DNA from: JALYNX01 sp040902845
GTDB lineage: Bacteria; Actinomycetota; Acidimicrobiia; Spongiisociales; ZC4RG35
Reading direction: 5' to 3'
Length of the DNA stretch: 64,000 nucleotides
Assembly: GCA_040902845.1 (NCBI GenBank)
Contig: JBBDWM010000042.1
Coordinates: forward strand, 124,001 to 188,000
The position numbers and the translations under genes are program-made. The notes under the pieces were generated by a model that was not told where the DNA came from, ran no database searches, and saw nothing but the letters and a program-made list of their open reading frames with translations. This document shows, in pieces, positions 34,293-42,610 of the stretch (position 1 is the first letter of the stretch; each line of letters begins with the position of its first letter).

Positions 34293-34712
34293 TCATCGGC
34301 TCGGCTCTCTTGGAGAGGACCAACCGGCCCACAGCGCAACAAGCGCAAGCAGGGGCACGGTAACGAGTGAGGAGATCAGACCGAGCCTGTCGGCGGTGTT
34401 GTAGCCGTCGAGATATCCTGCGTGATAGGCGAGGTGAAGGGTGCCTTGTACGAGCCATGCGACGGCGACGGGCCGGGCCGCCGAATGGCGCCAGAGCGTC
34501 CACACGGTGACGATGATCAATGCGAGGATGAGTGCGCCGACGTCGCGTACCAGATGCTCGTTGTATGCGCCACCCTCTTGTTCGATCCAGCTGCGCCCTA
34601 GGGGGAAGTCTTCGAAGAATGTTCTCGGTGTGAGCGCGGCCTGGAGTCCAGCGGGCAGCATGAACACCGCGACGAGGCCTAATGCGACTTGTTCGGTTCG
34701 TTGTCGGTTCAA
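34293..34712 (-). CDS. Small four-TM membrane protein (DUF4345-like)
   Basis: 139 aa. MNRQRTEQVALGLVAVFMLP, RDVGALILALIIVTVWTLWR, VAVAWLVQGTLHLAYHAGYL and GLISSLVTVPLLALVALWAG form four TM helices, with polar NEHLVRDVGAL and GYNTADRLG in loops. The pattern resembles DUF4345-type or DoxX-like small integral proteins. Function unknown. 50 bp separate it from the truncated membrane gene at 34241. Confidence 0.65.
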   Translation of the reverse strand: MNRQRTEQVALGLVAVFMLPAGLQAALTPRTFFEDFPLGRSWIEQEGGAYNEHLVRDVGALILALIIVTVWTLWRHSAARPVAVAWLVQGTLHLAYHAGYLDGYNTADRLGLISSLVTVPLLALVALWAGWSSPREPSR

Positions 34713-35810
34713 TGGGGTTCCCCGTCGATTCGACCCAAGGCCTGGGGAGCCATGCGGCTAGTGGCGCTCGGGCCTGCCGTTCCGTTCGCGTTGGACCTAG
34801 GCGTGTTATCCCTCCTGATCAGGTGTTTCAACCCGGGCTGGTCTCGGCCAGCCTGACAGGTGCGGAGCCGTACGGGACTTGGCGCGGGCACCCCCGCCGA
34901 ACGCCGGAACCGCCAAGGCCACCGCGACCAGCATTGCTGCCGCCGCTACGACCGTCGCGTGCGGAACCAGTCTCTTCATACCCCTTCTCATCCCACTCAT
35001 TCCTACGTTCTCCCATCTATTAATCGTCCGGCTCGTATCGACGCGAATCGTCCTCGGTCGCTCCGCTCCGCTTTGGTGTTTCACTCCTTTCGCACGATCG
35101 AAATGCGGCGCAGCCGGTCTGAGTCCCGTCTCCACCTACAGACGCATAGGTCACTGGTTTGGGTGACACGTTTGCGAAATGGTCCGGCGTCCTTCACGAG
35201 CCGAACAGTGATCGGACTGTCGGCTAAACGAGGGCCGACGTGCTGGTGACCTCGTTCTCGATTGAGTGATGCGATCGCTGGCGTCTAAAGGCGAAGCCGA
35301 AACGCCCGTGGTGCTGGCGTATGCGCCCATCAGGTTTCGGTCCCGACTGGTCCAGAAACACCGGTCGAGCGGGCTCAGCGCCGCCCTTGCGAGTCAGGTT
35401 CTCCGCGGTCTGAGGTCGGCGACAAGTACCGCACTAAACACACCGGACCATTGAAGGTCGACCTTGTCTCGCATTTCATTCGTTCGTGTTCTCGCTAGCT
35501 GCCGTCGGAGGCGGCTTCTTCCTACAGGGTCTCGCCGAGCTGATCGCTCGCCTCGATGAGCCGTTGTCGCTCCTCTTCTGGTTACCTACGCTCTGGGGCG
35601 GCGCCGGATTCGTGCTCGTGGGTTCATTTCGGCCAGCCCCAGGGAATAGCTCTCAAAGGCGCTGGTCATCCTCGGGGGCAGTCTTCGGATTCGTACCGAG
35701 TGCCTGGACTTGTTGAGGCCCGTCCTAATCATCACACTCGTCATCCCCACCGCCATGAGCTCAAGCCCGTCAGGGCCCCACTGCTTCGATCAGCCGCGGC
35801 GAGCGGAGGG
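34713..35810. other. Gene-poor decayed stretch
   Basis: 1.1 kb without an intact gene. On the minus strand, MKRLVPHATVVAAAAMLVAV then ALAVPAFGG (near 34960-34880) looks like a signal peptide followed by 30 unrelated residues. On the plus strand, FSLAAVGGGFFLQGLAELIA (35489) through LPTLWGGAGFVLVGSF, then in another frame ALVILGGSLR and LRPVLIITLVIPTAM (to about 35760), look like a frameshifted membrane protein. Both are remnants at best. Confidence 0.45.
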
Positions 35811-36692
35811 TCAGGAGCTCATGGTCGCTTCGAGTGCATCGGCGAGTTGATCAGACCGCTCGATCTGGGGGCCGTGGCCGCATTCGTCGAATCCGTAAAG
35901 CGGCCAGCCAAAGCGGGAGCTCGCCTCCTCTGCGATCCGGTAGCGCATGAGCCTGTCTTTCTTGCCCCAGATCAGGGAAACCGGCACCCCGATCATGCTC
36001 AGCTGGTCGGACGGGACGCGGCGAGTCCCGATCCTCCGCATCAGTTGGCCGTTGGCCCGGCTCACGCTCTTGTCACCGGCTTGCTCGAGGTCGTAGGCTT
36101 CCAGGGCGGTCCATCGATCTCCCCAACTGACCCGCGCTTTTTCCGGATCGGCGAGCACCTGACGGAGGAACCGTTCGCGACTCGCCGGGCTCGGGCGCGC
36201 ACCGAAGCGGATAAGAGCAACGATCGTTCCAGGCGCGGGCCGGAAGCTCCCCAACGAGCTCGAATCGATCAGGACGATGCGGCGGAGACGATCACTGTGT
36301 CGGATTGCGAAGTGAGCAGCGACACTTCCACCCATCGAGTGCCCGACCAGGGTCGGCTTCTCGACACAGGTTCGTTCGATCAGCTCGAGCAGCCACCCCG
36401 TGAGGGTGGCTGCATCCAGGCGTCGCCCTCGAGCATCCGAGTCCCCGAGACCCGGCAGGTCAGGCACGATGACCCGGGCCTTTCCCACCAGCCGAGGGAT
36501 CACCAGGCTCCACTCCAGGGAGAAGCTTCCGATCCCATGCAAGAGCACCACAGGAGGCCCCCCGCCACCCTCAAGCACTGGAGTTGAAATCCCACCGATT
36601 TCGAGGAAACGTTCGACGACCGGGAGCCCAGCCAGAAGCCGGACACGCGACTCGGACCGGGTCGTTCGGTCTCGGGCATCGCTCACATCCAT
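35811..36692 (-). CDS. Alpha/beta hydrolase
   Basis: 293 aa. Oxyanion region VVLLHGIGSFSLEWSLVIPR, VIVPDLPGLGDSDARG, nucleophile elbow LVGHSMGGSVAAHFA, acid LIWGKKDRLM, and His in FDECGHGPQIERSDQLADAL. A complete catalytic triad of the esterase/epoxide-hydrolase-like superfamily with a cap region between residues 150 and 220. Substrate unknown. No signal peptide. Stands alone. Confidence 0.9.
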   Translation of the reverse strand: MDVSDARDRTTRSESRVRLLAGLPVVERFLEIGGISTPVLEGGGGPPVVLLHGIGSFSLEWSLVIPRLVGKARVIVPDLPGLGDSDARGRRLDAATLTGWLLELIERTCVEKPTLVGHSMGGSVAAHFAIRHSDRLRRIVLIDSSSLGSFRPAPGTIVALIRFGARPSPASRERFLRQVLADPEKARVSWGDRWTALEAYDLEQAGDKSVSRANGQLMRRIGTRRVPSDQLSMIGVPVSLIWGKKDRLMRYRIAEEASSRFGWPLYGFDECGHGPQIERSDQLADALEATMSS

Positions 36693-37122
36693 CCGATTTC
36701 CTTCTAAGAAGGGGAACCCCTACCCGCGGGCAGATGTAACCGTATAGAGAAAGCGTACGGACCGTTGTCTGAGAACTCAGTAGGCGGGCGCCGGAAATTC
36801 AGGCAGCACCCATCGAAGCTCGGGGGAGCGGCGATCGACATCATCCGAACGATCCACAGGGACCTCTCTAGCTATCGGCCTGGATTTCCAACCCAGACCG
36901 TAACGCGGGCTTGCCTTGGTTACTTTTCGCCGAGTCGGACTCACACCCCACCCGCGTCGTGGTGTTCGAGTCGGGCGCGATGACGGCCTCCGCCTCACCA
37001 TCGAGCACGCCGACAGCCAACCGGTGGGGTGCGGCTGACATTGAAATTGGAGGGGTGCGAAAAAGCAAAGGTGACCCTGACGATGAGGGCTGACAACGCC
37101 CCTTGAGGAGTCCCAGGGCCGG
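36693..37122. other. Intergenic stretch, nothing recognised
   Basis: 430 bp between the hydrolase start and the B3/4 gene stop. It contains the hydrolase promoter region (CCGTATAGAGAAAGC near 36740 is AT-richer than its surroundings) but no supported gene, RNA or clear repeat. Confidence 0.5.
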
Positions 37123-37833
37123 TCAGTGTCGGTTGGTGAAAACAAGATTGTCTGCAGACAGGATTCGCCACGAATGATCGCTCTGTGGCTGATATCTGTC
37201 GAGAAGCGTCAGAAGATCGGCCACCGCTGACTCGATGTCGGCCTCGGCGTCTTCGTGTAGCGCTTCGACGGTAATCAGGGCATTGGTGGTGTGGGGGCTG
37301 GTGGCGCTCTGTGAGCTTTGCCGCCAACACCAGCGACGGGCGCTGACGATGTCGTCGTCGTCGACGAATATGACCTCGCCCGGTGCCGGATTCGTCGTCC
37401 CCGTGGCGCCAAGGTCGGTGAATCGCTCCTCGCCGGTGGCGAAACGGACCGTGGTGGAGCCGTTCACCGTGGCCTGGTCGAAGACGGCCACGGGGAGCGC
37501 ATACCGAATCGAGACCAGGTTTGCCATGTCGACGAGCGTGTTGATGCTGGGGACGTCGCCTGTCTTCTGCAGTCGGCGGAGGAGTGCTTCGGCCGCTACC
37601 CGATGCTGTGTCGGCTTCACTCCGAAGGCTGTGAAGGCACGTCGCCACGCCTCGATCGAAGGGATCTCCGCGATTGGTGTCTCATCAAGTTTCCCCCGGG
37701 CCACCCGCTGCTCTGCCAGAAACGCCTCCAGGAGCTCGGTGGGACTGGGGCCGTTGCCCAGACCTGAGGCACGGATCACGCCGCCGCGGATGGCGGGAAA
37801 ACGCTCGGCGATAGCCGTGTCGTAGGCGAACAA
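37123..37833 (-). CDS. B3/B4 tRNA-binding-domain protein
   Basis: 236 aa. Free-standing B3/4 domain like that of PheRS beta: FPAIRGGVIRASGLGN, IEAWRRAFTAFGVKPTQHRV then AAEALLRRL, VDMANLVSIRYALPVAVFD, GEVIFVDDDDIVSARRWCWR. Such proteins may edit mischarged tRNA or amino-acid derivatives; this is not shown. It follows the LysE-like gene by 5 bp, and the PadR gene heads the operon. Confidence 0.8.
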   Translation of the reverse strand: MFAYDTAIAERFPAIRGGVIRASGLGNGPSPTELLEAFLAEQRVARGKLDETPIAEIPSIEAWRRAFTAFGVKPTQHRVAAEALLRRLQKTGDVPSINTLVDMANLVSIRYALPVAVFDQATVNGSTTVRFATGEERFTDLGATGTTNPAPGEVIFVDDDDIVSARRWCWRQSSQSATSPHTTNALITVEALHEDAEADIESAVADLLTLLDRYQPQSDHSWRILSADNLVFTNRH

Positions 37834-37838
37834 CGGAC

Positions 37839-38729
37839 TCAGCGGTCGGCCACGGCCAGGCGAGCTGCGAAACCCAACAGGAGCGTACCCAACGCCCGCT
37901 GCAGCCAGGTCAGGACTCGTGGAGCGGCGAGAACCCGATCCCGGACCACGGACCCGGCATGTGCGTAGCCGATGAACACGACCAACGTCATCATCATGAA
38001 GATGCCGCCAAGGCCCATCAGGCGAGGCTCGAAGCCTGCAGCTGCGGAGTCGAGGAACTGAGGAAGGAAGGCGAAGAAAAAGACGGTCAGTTTCGGATTG
38101 AGCAGATTCAACAGGATTCCACGACGCACGACTCGGTACATGGATTCATCGTCTGCACCCCGTTCCCGGCTCGGCTGGAGCGAGCCACCCCCGCGGATCA
38201 TCGAGATACCAACCAGACCGAGATATCCCACTCCGATCCAGCGAAAAACCTCGAAAGTGGCCGCCCCGGCATTCATGAGCCCGGACAATCCGACCATCGC
38301 CGCCGCCAGGTGGGGCACGATCCCCAAGGTGCAGCCGATTGCGGCGAAAACCCCCCGACGTCGCCCGCCCCCGATCCCGTGGGACAAGGTGTACACCACG
38401 CCCGTCCCTGGGATCAACACCACGATCAGCGAGGTCACCAAGAACTCGACCGATACCCCCCGCGGGGATCGTCCCGGCCCCAACGTGAGAACTGCCATCA
38501 CCGCCAGAGAGAGCAGCACCGCCGAAGACACGACCAGCCCCGGACGAGCCGCCCGGAACCGCAAAACGATGGCGTTTCGCACCAGATCAAACACGTCGGC
38601 CGGTGCAATCGTGTCGCGATCGCTACCGGTTCCATCGAGCAGCACGGCCACGATGTCGTCCTCGTGCTCGGCGCGCCAGGCCTTCGGGTACAGCCGCAGG
38701 ATGCGCCGGTATCTGTCCTCCAACGTCAT
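37839..38729 (-). CDS. LysE-family exporter with unrelated N-terminal region
   Basis: 296 aa. Residues 1-85 (LEDRYRRILRLYPKAWRAEH then EDDIVAVLLDG and one TM) match the start of membrane proteins that often follow PadR regulators. From residue about 90 the sequence is a complete LysE/RhtB exporter (SVEFLVTSLIVVLIPGTGVV, FRWIGVGYLGLVGISMIRGG, RGILLNLLNPKLTVFFFAFL). The natural LysE start would be at VSVEFLV, so this appears to be an in-frame fusion made by deletion. It overlaps padR by ATGA. Confidence 0.8.
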   Translation of the reverse strand: MTLEDRYRRILRLYPKAWRAEHEDDIVAVLLDGTGSDRDTIAPADVFDLVRNAIVLRFRAARPGLVVSSAVLLSLAVMAVLTLGPGRSPRGVSVEFLVTSLIVVLIPGTGVVYTLSHGIGGGRRRGVFAAIGCTLGIVPHLAAAMVGLSGLMNAGAATFEVFRWIGVGYLGLVGISMIRGGGSLQPSRERGADDESMYRVVRRGILLNLLNPKLTVFFFAFLPQFLDSAAAGFEPRLMGLGGIFMMMTLVVFIGYAHAGSVVRDRVLAAPRVLTWLQRALGTLLLGFAARLAVADR

Positions 38730-39052
38730 GCCAGACCCGGATCGAGGATGCGAGCGAGCTGGCGTTTCGCGACCGAGGCATTGGCCTCGAGATGCTCCAC
38801 CTCCCGGCCGAGGACCTCCTGACCCGCGATGGTGATCCGATAGTTGCGTCGGACACGCCCGTCGACCACCTCGTCACCGTCGCGCACTATCCATCCCTCG
38901 CTCACCATCCTGTCGAGTGCGGCATACAGCGTCCCCGCCCTGAGACGGACTCGCCCGCCCGACAGATCTTCGACCGACCGAAGGATCCCGTAGCCATGCA
39001 GTGGCCTCGGAGTCACCGCGGCCAGGATGAGAAACGTCGGCTCTCGCAGCAT
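38726..39052 (-). CDS. PadR-family transcriptional regulator
   Basis: 108 aa. MLREPTFLILAAVTPRPLHG, YGILRSVEDLSGGRVRLRAG, TLYAALDRMVSEGWIV and YRITIAGQEVLGREVEHLEA form the PadR winged helix and C-terminal dimerisation helix. Likely autorepressor acting on the palindrome at 39062-39082, 10 bp upstream of its ATG, and so controlling the coupled LysE and B3/4 genes. Confidence 0.92.
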   Translation of the reverse strand: MLREPTFLILAAVTPRPLHGYGILRSVEDLSGGRVRLRAGTLYAALDRMVSEGWIVRDGDEVVDGRVRRNYRITIAGQEVLGREVEHLEANASVAKRQLARILDPGLA

Positions 39053-39061
39053 TCGGGCACT

Positions 39062-39082
39062 ATATACCGAGCATCGGTATAT
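39062..39082. promoter_or_regulatory. PadR operator palindrome
   Basis: Arms ATATACCGA and TCGGTATAT with spacer GCA, perfect over 9 bp. Lies just upstream of padR (ATG at 39052). AT-rich palindromes of this size overlapping the promoter are usual for PadR self-control. Confidence 0.8.
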
Positions 39083-39208
39083 GGACCGCTCTCCGACCGG
39101 AAGTCTGCCGCCTTCATGCCTCTATCTCACACTCTGCGTCTTGATCCCCTTTATCAGGAGCCAGAATCCCGTGAAAAGCTCGGCGATCAGGATCGGCAGC
39201 GAGCCCAA

Positions 39209-39826
39209 TTAGACGACGAGTGCCGGAGAGTCGGGCACGATCAGCCGAGCGAACCAAAGCGCCGCGTAACACAGGGAAGCAAAGATGCCCCACGCGGACA
39301 TGACTTTGTACGTTGATCTCAGGAACACGTAGAAGAAGATCGTCGATCCCAAGCTAAAGAAGATGGCGGCGATCTCGGTCGTCGCCACGGACGAGAACAT
39401 GCTTGCGAGCGCCCCCAGTTGGTCCGCATCGAACGCGGTTGCATCACGTACGGCCAGACTTGCGTGAAGGACGGCGAAAGAAGTGGCTATGCCCACCGGG
39501 CCGACCACGGACTCTCCGGTTCGGAACAACAGGGCCATCGTCGCGAGGTTCCGGTCGACCGGTCTGAGGGTCGCATAGAGACCAGTGGCGAGCAGTACGG
39601 TGAACAGGGAACCGGCCAGAGAGCAAGCGAGCGCGATCCGATACAGCTCTTCGGACGCGATGATCCTCTGTGCTCTGTCGTCGAATGCCCCGTCGCCGGT
39701 GATGATCGTGACCAGCACAACTCCCGCGAGGTGCGTCGCCAGCACCACGAGATACATCAACCCTGCAAATCGCGCGTAGGCGCGTTGGGAACGTTCGGTG
39801 CCCGCGTCGTCGGTCATTGCGGTCAT
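39209..39826 (-). CDS. DUF4386 family membrane protein
   Basis: 205 aa with six hydrophobic segments: RFAGLMYLVVLATHLAGVVL, LYRIALACSLAGSLFTVLLA, NLATMALLFRTGESVVGPVG, FFSLGSTIFFYVFLRS, ASLCYAALWFARLIVP. The text QRAYARFAGLMYLVVLATHL and LLFRTGESVVG are DUF4386 hallmarks. Function unknown. ATGA overlap with the oxidoreductase stop (39823-39826) makes it the second gene of a pair. Confidence 0.8.
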   Translation of the reverse strand: MTAMTDDAGTERSQRAYARFAGLMYLVVLATHLAGVVLVTIITGDGAFDDRAQRIIASEELYRIALACSLAGSLFTVLLATGLYATLRPVDRNLATMALLFRTGESVVGPVGIATSFAVLHASLAVRDATAFDADQLGALASMFSSVATTEIAAIFFSLGSTIFFYVFLRSTYKVMSAWGIFASLCYAALWFARLIVPDSPALVV

Positions 39827-40803
39827 GTGATGGTGACGACGACCTTGCCGCGAGCGCGCAGGGTCTCGAGGTAGCGGATGGCAGCTCCGGTCTCGACCAG
39901 CGGGTAGGTGCGATCGATGACCGGTGTGATCTGCCTGGATTCGAGGAGGTCGAGGAGGGCGAGGCCATCTGTGTGGTTCACCTTGCCGATGAACGCCACC
40001 ACCATCTGGCTCACGAAGCGGTTCATCACAGACGCGGTCAGGAACCGCTTGCCCGGGCCCAAGAGCCGCCCGCTGCTGCCTTCGCCGCCGCCGACGTTGA
40101 CGAGTACGCCTTCACGCGTCAGGACACGGCGGCAGTCGGCGAACGACCGGTCCCCGGCGACGTGCAGGACGACGTGGTAGCGCCTCCCGCTCTCGGTGAA
40201 GTCCTCGACCGCGTAGTCAATGACTTCATCGGCGCCGAGCGATTGGACAAGGTCGACGTTCTGCGTGCTGCACACCCCTGTCACGGTGGCGCCCATGGCC
40301 TTTGCGATCTGCACGGCGAAGGTGCCAACGCCACCTGAGGCACCGATGATGAGCACCCGTTGGCCCGGCTGTGTGTTGCCGTGGTCGCGCACCGCCTGCA
40401 GCGCGGTGAGTGCCGCGACCGGACAACCGGCAGCCTGCTCGAAGCTGAGCTGAGGTGGCTTAGGCATCAGGTGGTCGGCCCGGACCGCCACGAATTCGGC
40501 GAATGCGCCGCCGTCACACCAACCCCACACCTCGTCGCCTCGCGCGAAGCGGCTGGCGCCGGTCCCGACCGCCGCGACGGTCCCGGAGGCCTCGAACCCG
40601 AGGATCTGGCGCTTTGGCTTGCTGAGCCCCTCCCCGAGTCGCATGACGAGCGGCTCGCCCCGTAGGTAGTGCCAGTCGATGGGGTTGACCCCTGCCGCGC
40701 GGACCCGCAAAAGGACCTCGCCCGGTTCCGGTACCGGGACATTGACGTCTCGCACCTCGAGCACGTCCGGCCCGCCGAACCGATCCTGCACCACCGCCCT
40801 CAT
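39823..40803 (-). CDS. NADPH:quinone oxidoreductase / zinc-free MDR family
   Basis: 326 aa from ATG at 40803 (MRAVVQDRFGGPDVLEVRDV). GroES-like fold then Rossmann motif LIIGASGGVGTFAVQIAKAM; QOR-type elements GFEASGTVAAVGTGASRFAR and LGADEVIDYAVEDFTE. No structural-zinc Cys cluster, so it belongs to the QOR branch. Divergent from the TetR regulator at 40890, whose twin operators sit between them. Confidence 0.9.
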   Translation of the reverse strand: MRAVVQDRFGGPDVLEVRDVNVPVPEPGEVLLRVRAAGVNPIDWHYLRGEPLVMRLGEGLSKPKRQILGFEASGTVAAVGTGASRFARGDEVWGWCDGGAFAEFVAVRADHLMPKPPQLSFEQAAGCPVAALTALQAVRDHGNTQPGQRVLIIGASGGVGTFAVQIAKAMGATVTGVCSTQNVDLVQSLGADEVIDYAVEDFTESGRRYHVVLHVAGDRSFADCRRVLTREGVLVNVGGGEGSSGRLLGPGKRFLTASVMNRFVSQMVVAFIGKVNHTDGLALLDLLESRQITPVIDRTYPLVETGAAIRYLETLRARGKVVVTIT

Positions 40804-40833
40804 GACCCTCCTCGGCCGACCCAGACCTGGTCG

Positions 40834-40869
40834 GTATACGACGTAAACCATAGAGATTACGATGTAAAC
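40834..40869. promoter_or_regulatory. Two tandem TetR-type operators
   Basis: GTATACGACGTAAAC (40834-40848) and GATTACGATGTAAAC (40855-40869). Each approximates GTTTAC-N3-GTAAAC with one or two mismatches. Their centres are 21 bp apart, two helical turns, in the divergent promoter between the oxidoreductase (ATG 40803) and TetR (40890). Confidence 0.75.
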
Positions 40870-40889
40870 TTGTCAAGTGCAGGACGACG

Positions 40890-41576
40890 ATGGTGTCTAA
40901 GAGCTCCCAATCAGGTGCCCAGCCTCGCGTCCCCTTGAGCCGGGAGCGCGTGCTCCGCGGAGCTCTCGAGTTTGCGGACGCCCACGGGCTCGCCCTGCTG
41001 ACGATGCGCGGGCTCGGTGAGGCGTTGGGTGTCGAGGGGATGGCCCTCTACAAGCACGTCGCCAACAAAGACGACCTCCTCGAAGGCATCGTCGATCTCG
41101 TCCTCAGCGAAGTTGACCTGCCATCGCCGGGAGAAGCCTGGAAGGCGGAACTACGGCGGGGAGCGCTCTCTACCTTCGAGGTCCTGATGCGCCACCCTTG
41201 GGCCTGCCAGCTGCTCGTGACAGGTGGAGGGGGGTCGGGCCCAGCGAGGTGGCGCCAAATGGACAACATCCTCGGGACCCTGCGGAAAGGAGGGTTCTCG
41301 GTCGAGCTGACGCACCACGGTTTCCACGTCCTGGACGTCTATGTCAAGGGCGTTGCTCTCGGAACTGTGAGCTTCCCCTTGCAGAAAGAGGATATGGCCG
41401 AGGTGGCCGAGAAATTCCTCCGTGAGTTCCCGGCAGCCGACCACCCCTATCTTGTTGAGCACATCAGCTACCACATCGACTCTGGCGTGCTCGGCGAAGG
41501 CGACTTCGAGTTCGGTCTGGACCTGCTCCTTGACAGCCTCGAACGGCTCCGCGACGCGGCTGCCACCGGAACATGA
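40890..41576 (+). CDS. TetR/AcrR-family regulator
   Basis: 228 aa. Helix-turn-helix SRERVLRGALEFADAHGLAL then LTMRGLGEALGVEGMALYKHV then ANKDDLLEGIVDLVL, the TetR_C class-1 layout. The C-terminal ligand part is alpha helical (FEVLMRHPWACQLLVTG, VLDVYVKGVALGTVSF). Probably represses the divergent quinone oxidoreductase-DUF4386 pair and itself through the twin operators. Inducer unknown. Confidence 0.92.
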   Translation: MVSKSSQSGAQPRVPLSRERVLRGALEFADAHGLALLTMRGLGEALGVEGMALYKHVANKDDLLEGIVDLVLSEVDLPSPGEAWKAELRRGALSTFEVLMRHPWACQLLVTGGGGSGPARWRQMDNILGTLRKGGFSVELTHHGFHVLDVYVKGVALGTVSFPLQKEDMAEVAEKFLREFPAADHPYLVEHISYHIDSGVLGEGDFEFGLDLLLDSLERLRDAAATGT

Positions 41577-41637
41577 TCAGAGACCCATCAACTTGGACGC
41601 GGGAGCAGAATGTTCCCGCGGGAACCAGATAGATCCT

Positions 41638-42267
41638 GTGCCCACGGAGTTCTGGTCGTTCGTTGCAGTAGCCACAGTCATAGTGATCGTGCCTGGGGCA
41701 GACATGGCGCTGGTAGCTCGAAACACCCTTGCCGGTGGACGATCCGCCGGGTTCCGTACCGCCGCTGGCACACTCCTGGGACTCGGCGTCCACGCCGGGG
41801 CGGCGCTGGTCGGACTCTCAGTTGTCATTGCCGCTTCGGCGACTGCGTTCAACCTGGTCAGGCTGGTAGGTGCCTCTTATCTGGTGTGGCTGGGGTTGCA
41901 GACGCTTTGGTCGACCCGCAATCGAGTCCCGATCGATGAGGCTTCCAGGAGGTCGTTGCCTCGGGTGGCCCATGCTCCGCTGATCCAAGGCATGCTCACG
42001 AACGTCTTGAACCCGAAACTGGCAGTGTTCTTCCTGTCGTTCCTTCCTCAGTTCGTCGACGTGTCCAGGCCCGCCACCGCCCAGATCCTCTTGCTGGCGA
42101 GCACCTTCATCGCCATGGGGGCGATCTGGCTCGTCATTTATGTTGTTGCTGTTGATCAGCTGTCCGGCGTGCTGGGTCGACCCGCAGTGAGGAGATGGGT
42201 GGACCGCTTGATCGGCACCACACTCATCGCTTTGGGCATCCGCCTGGCGATCGTTGAGACCGATTGA
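41638..42267 (+). CDS. LysE/RhtB-family exporter
   Basis: 209 aa from the GTG at 41638. PTEFWSFVAVATVIVIVPGA then DMALVARNTLAGGRSAGF, LVGASYLVWLGLQTLWSTRN, GMLTNVLNPKLAVFFLSFLP then QFVD, and the C-terminal TM. Six TM topology and the N-terminal PGAD motif match amino-acid/homoserine-lactone exporters. Separate from the fused LysE at 37839; they are only moderately alike. Follows TetR on the same strand after 61 bp. Confidence 0.9.
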   Translation: MPTEFWSFVAVATVIVIVPGADMALVARNTLAGGRSAGFRTAAGTLLGLGVHAGAALVGLSVVIAASATAFNLVRLVGASYLVWLGLQTLWSTRNRVPIDEASRRSLPRVAHAPLIQGMLTNVLNPKLAVFFLSFLPQFVDVSRPATAQILLLASTFIAMGAIWLVIYVVAVDQLSGVLGRPAVRRWVDRLIGTTLIALGIRLAIVETD

Positions 42268-42465
42268 GAAGAACCCGGGTCTTGGAAGTCAGTTTCCGGG
42301 GTGGTTTGGGCCGGGACGACTGTGCCTGCCCAGCGCGCCTCAACATCGCAGGTGAGCACGAAGACCTAAACTGGCGGCCAGGGCCGGTCGCTGCTCGAGC
42401 GCTGTGCTTAGACACCACTGGCTTCCACGGACAGCAAGATCATCAGCTAGTAGTTGACAAAACGC

Positions 42466-42541
42466 GGGGACGTAGCTCAGTTGGAAGAGCACCGGCTTTG
42501 CAAGCCGGGGGTCGTGGGTTCAAGTCCCATCGTCTCCACCA
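42466..42541 (+). tRNA. tRNA-Ala (TGC)
   Basis: Complete: acceptor GGGGACG with CGTCTCC, D arm GCTCAGTTGGAAGAGC, anticodon arm CCGGC-TTTGCAA-GCCGG giving TGC, T arm GTGGG-TTCAAGT-CCCAT, encoded ACCA end. Conserved alaT of the gyrA-crgA interval. Its first 40 nt recur at 22601 and 33786. Confidence 0.96.
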
Positions 42542-42610
42542 GGGTCGCACCCGGGATTGATTCGATCCCGGCCAGTGTTTCCATTTGCGACGTCGAGCAA
42601 GGAGCCGAAA

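Larger units (their letters stand above)
33826..42505. mobile_element. Second tRNA-Ala insert (about 8.7 kb)
   Basis: Lies between the tRNA-Ala 5'-half copies at 33786 and 42466. The right copy is joined to the true 3' half and restores an intact tRNA. Contains membrane proteins, an alpha/beta hydrolase, B3/4 protein, PadR and TetR regulators, quinone oxidoreductase and two LysE exporters. No integrase is found. Inference rests on the repeats. Confidence 0.6.
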
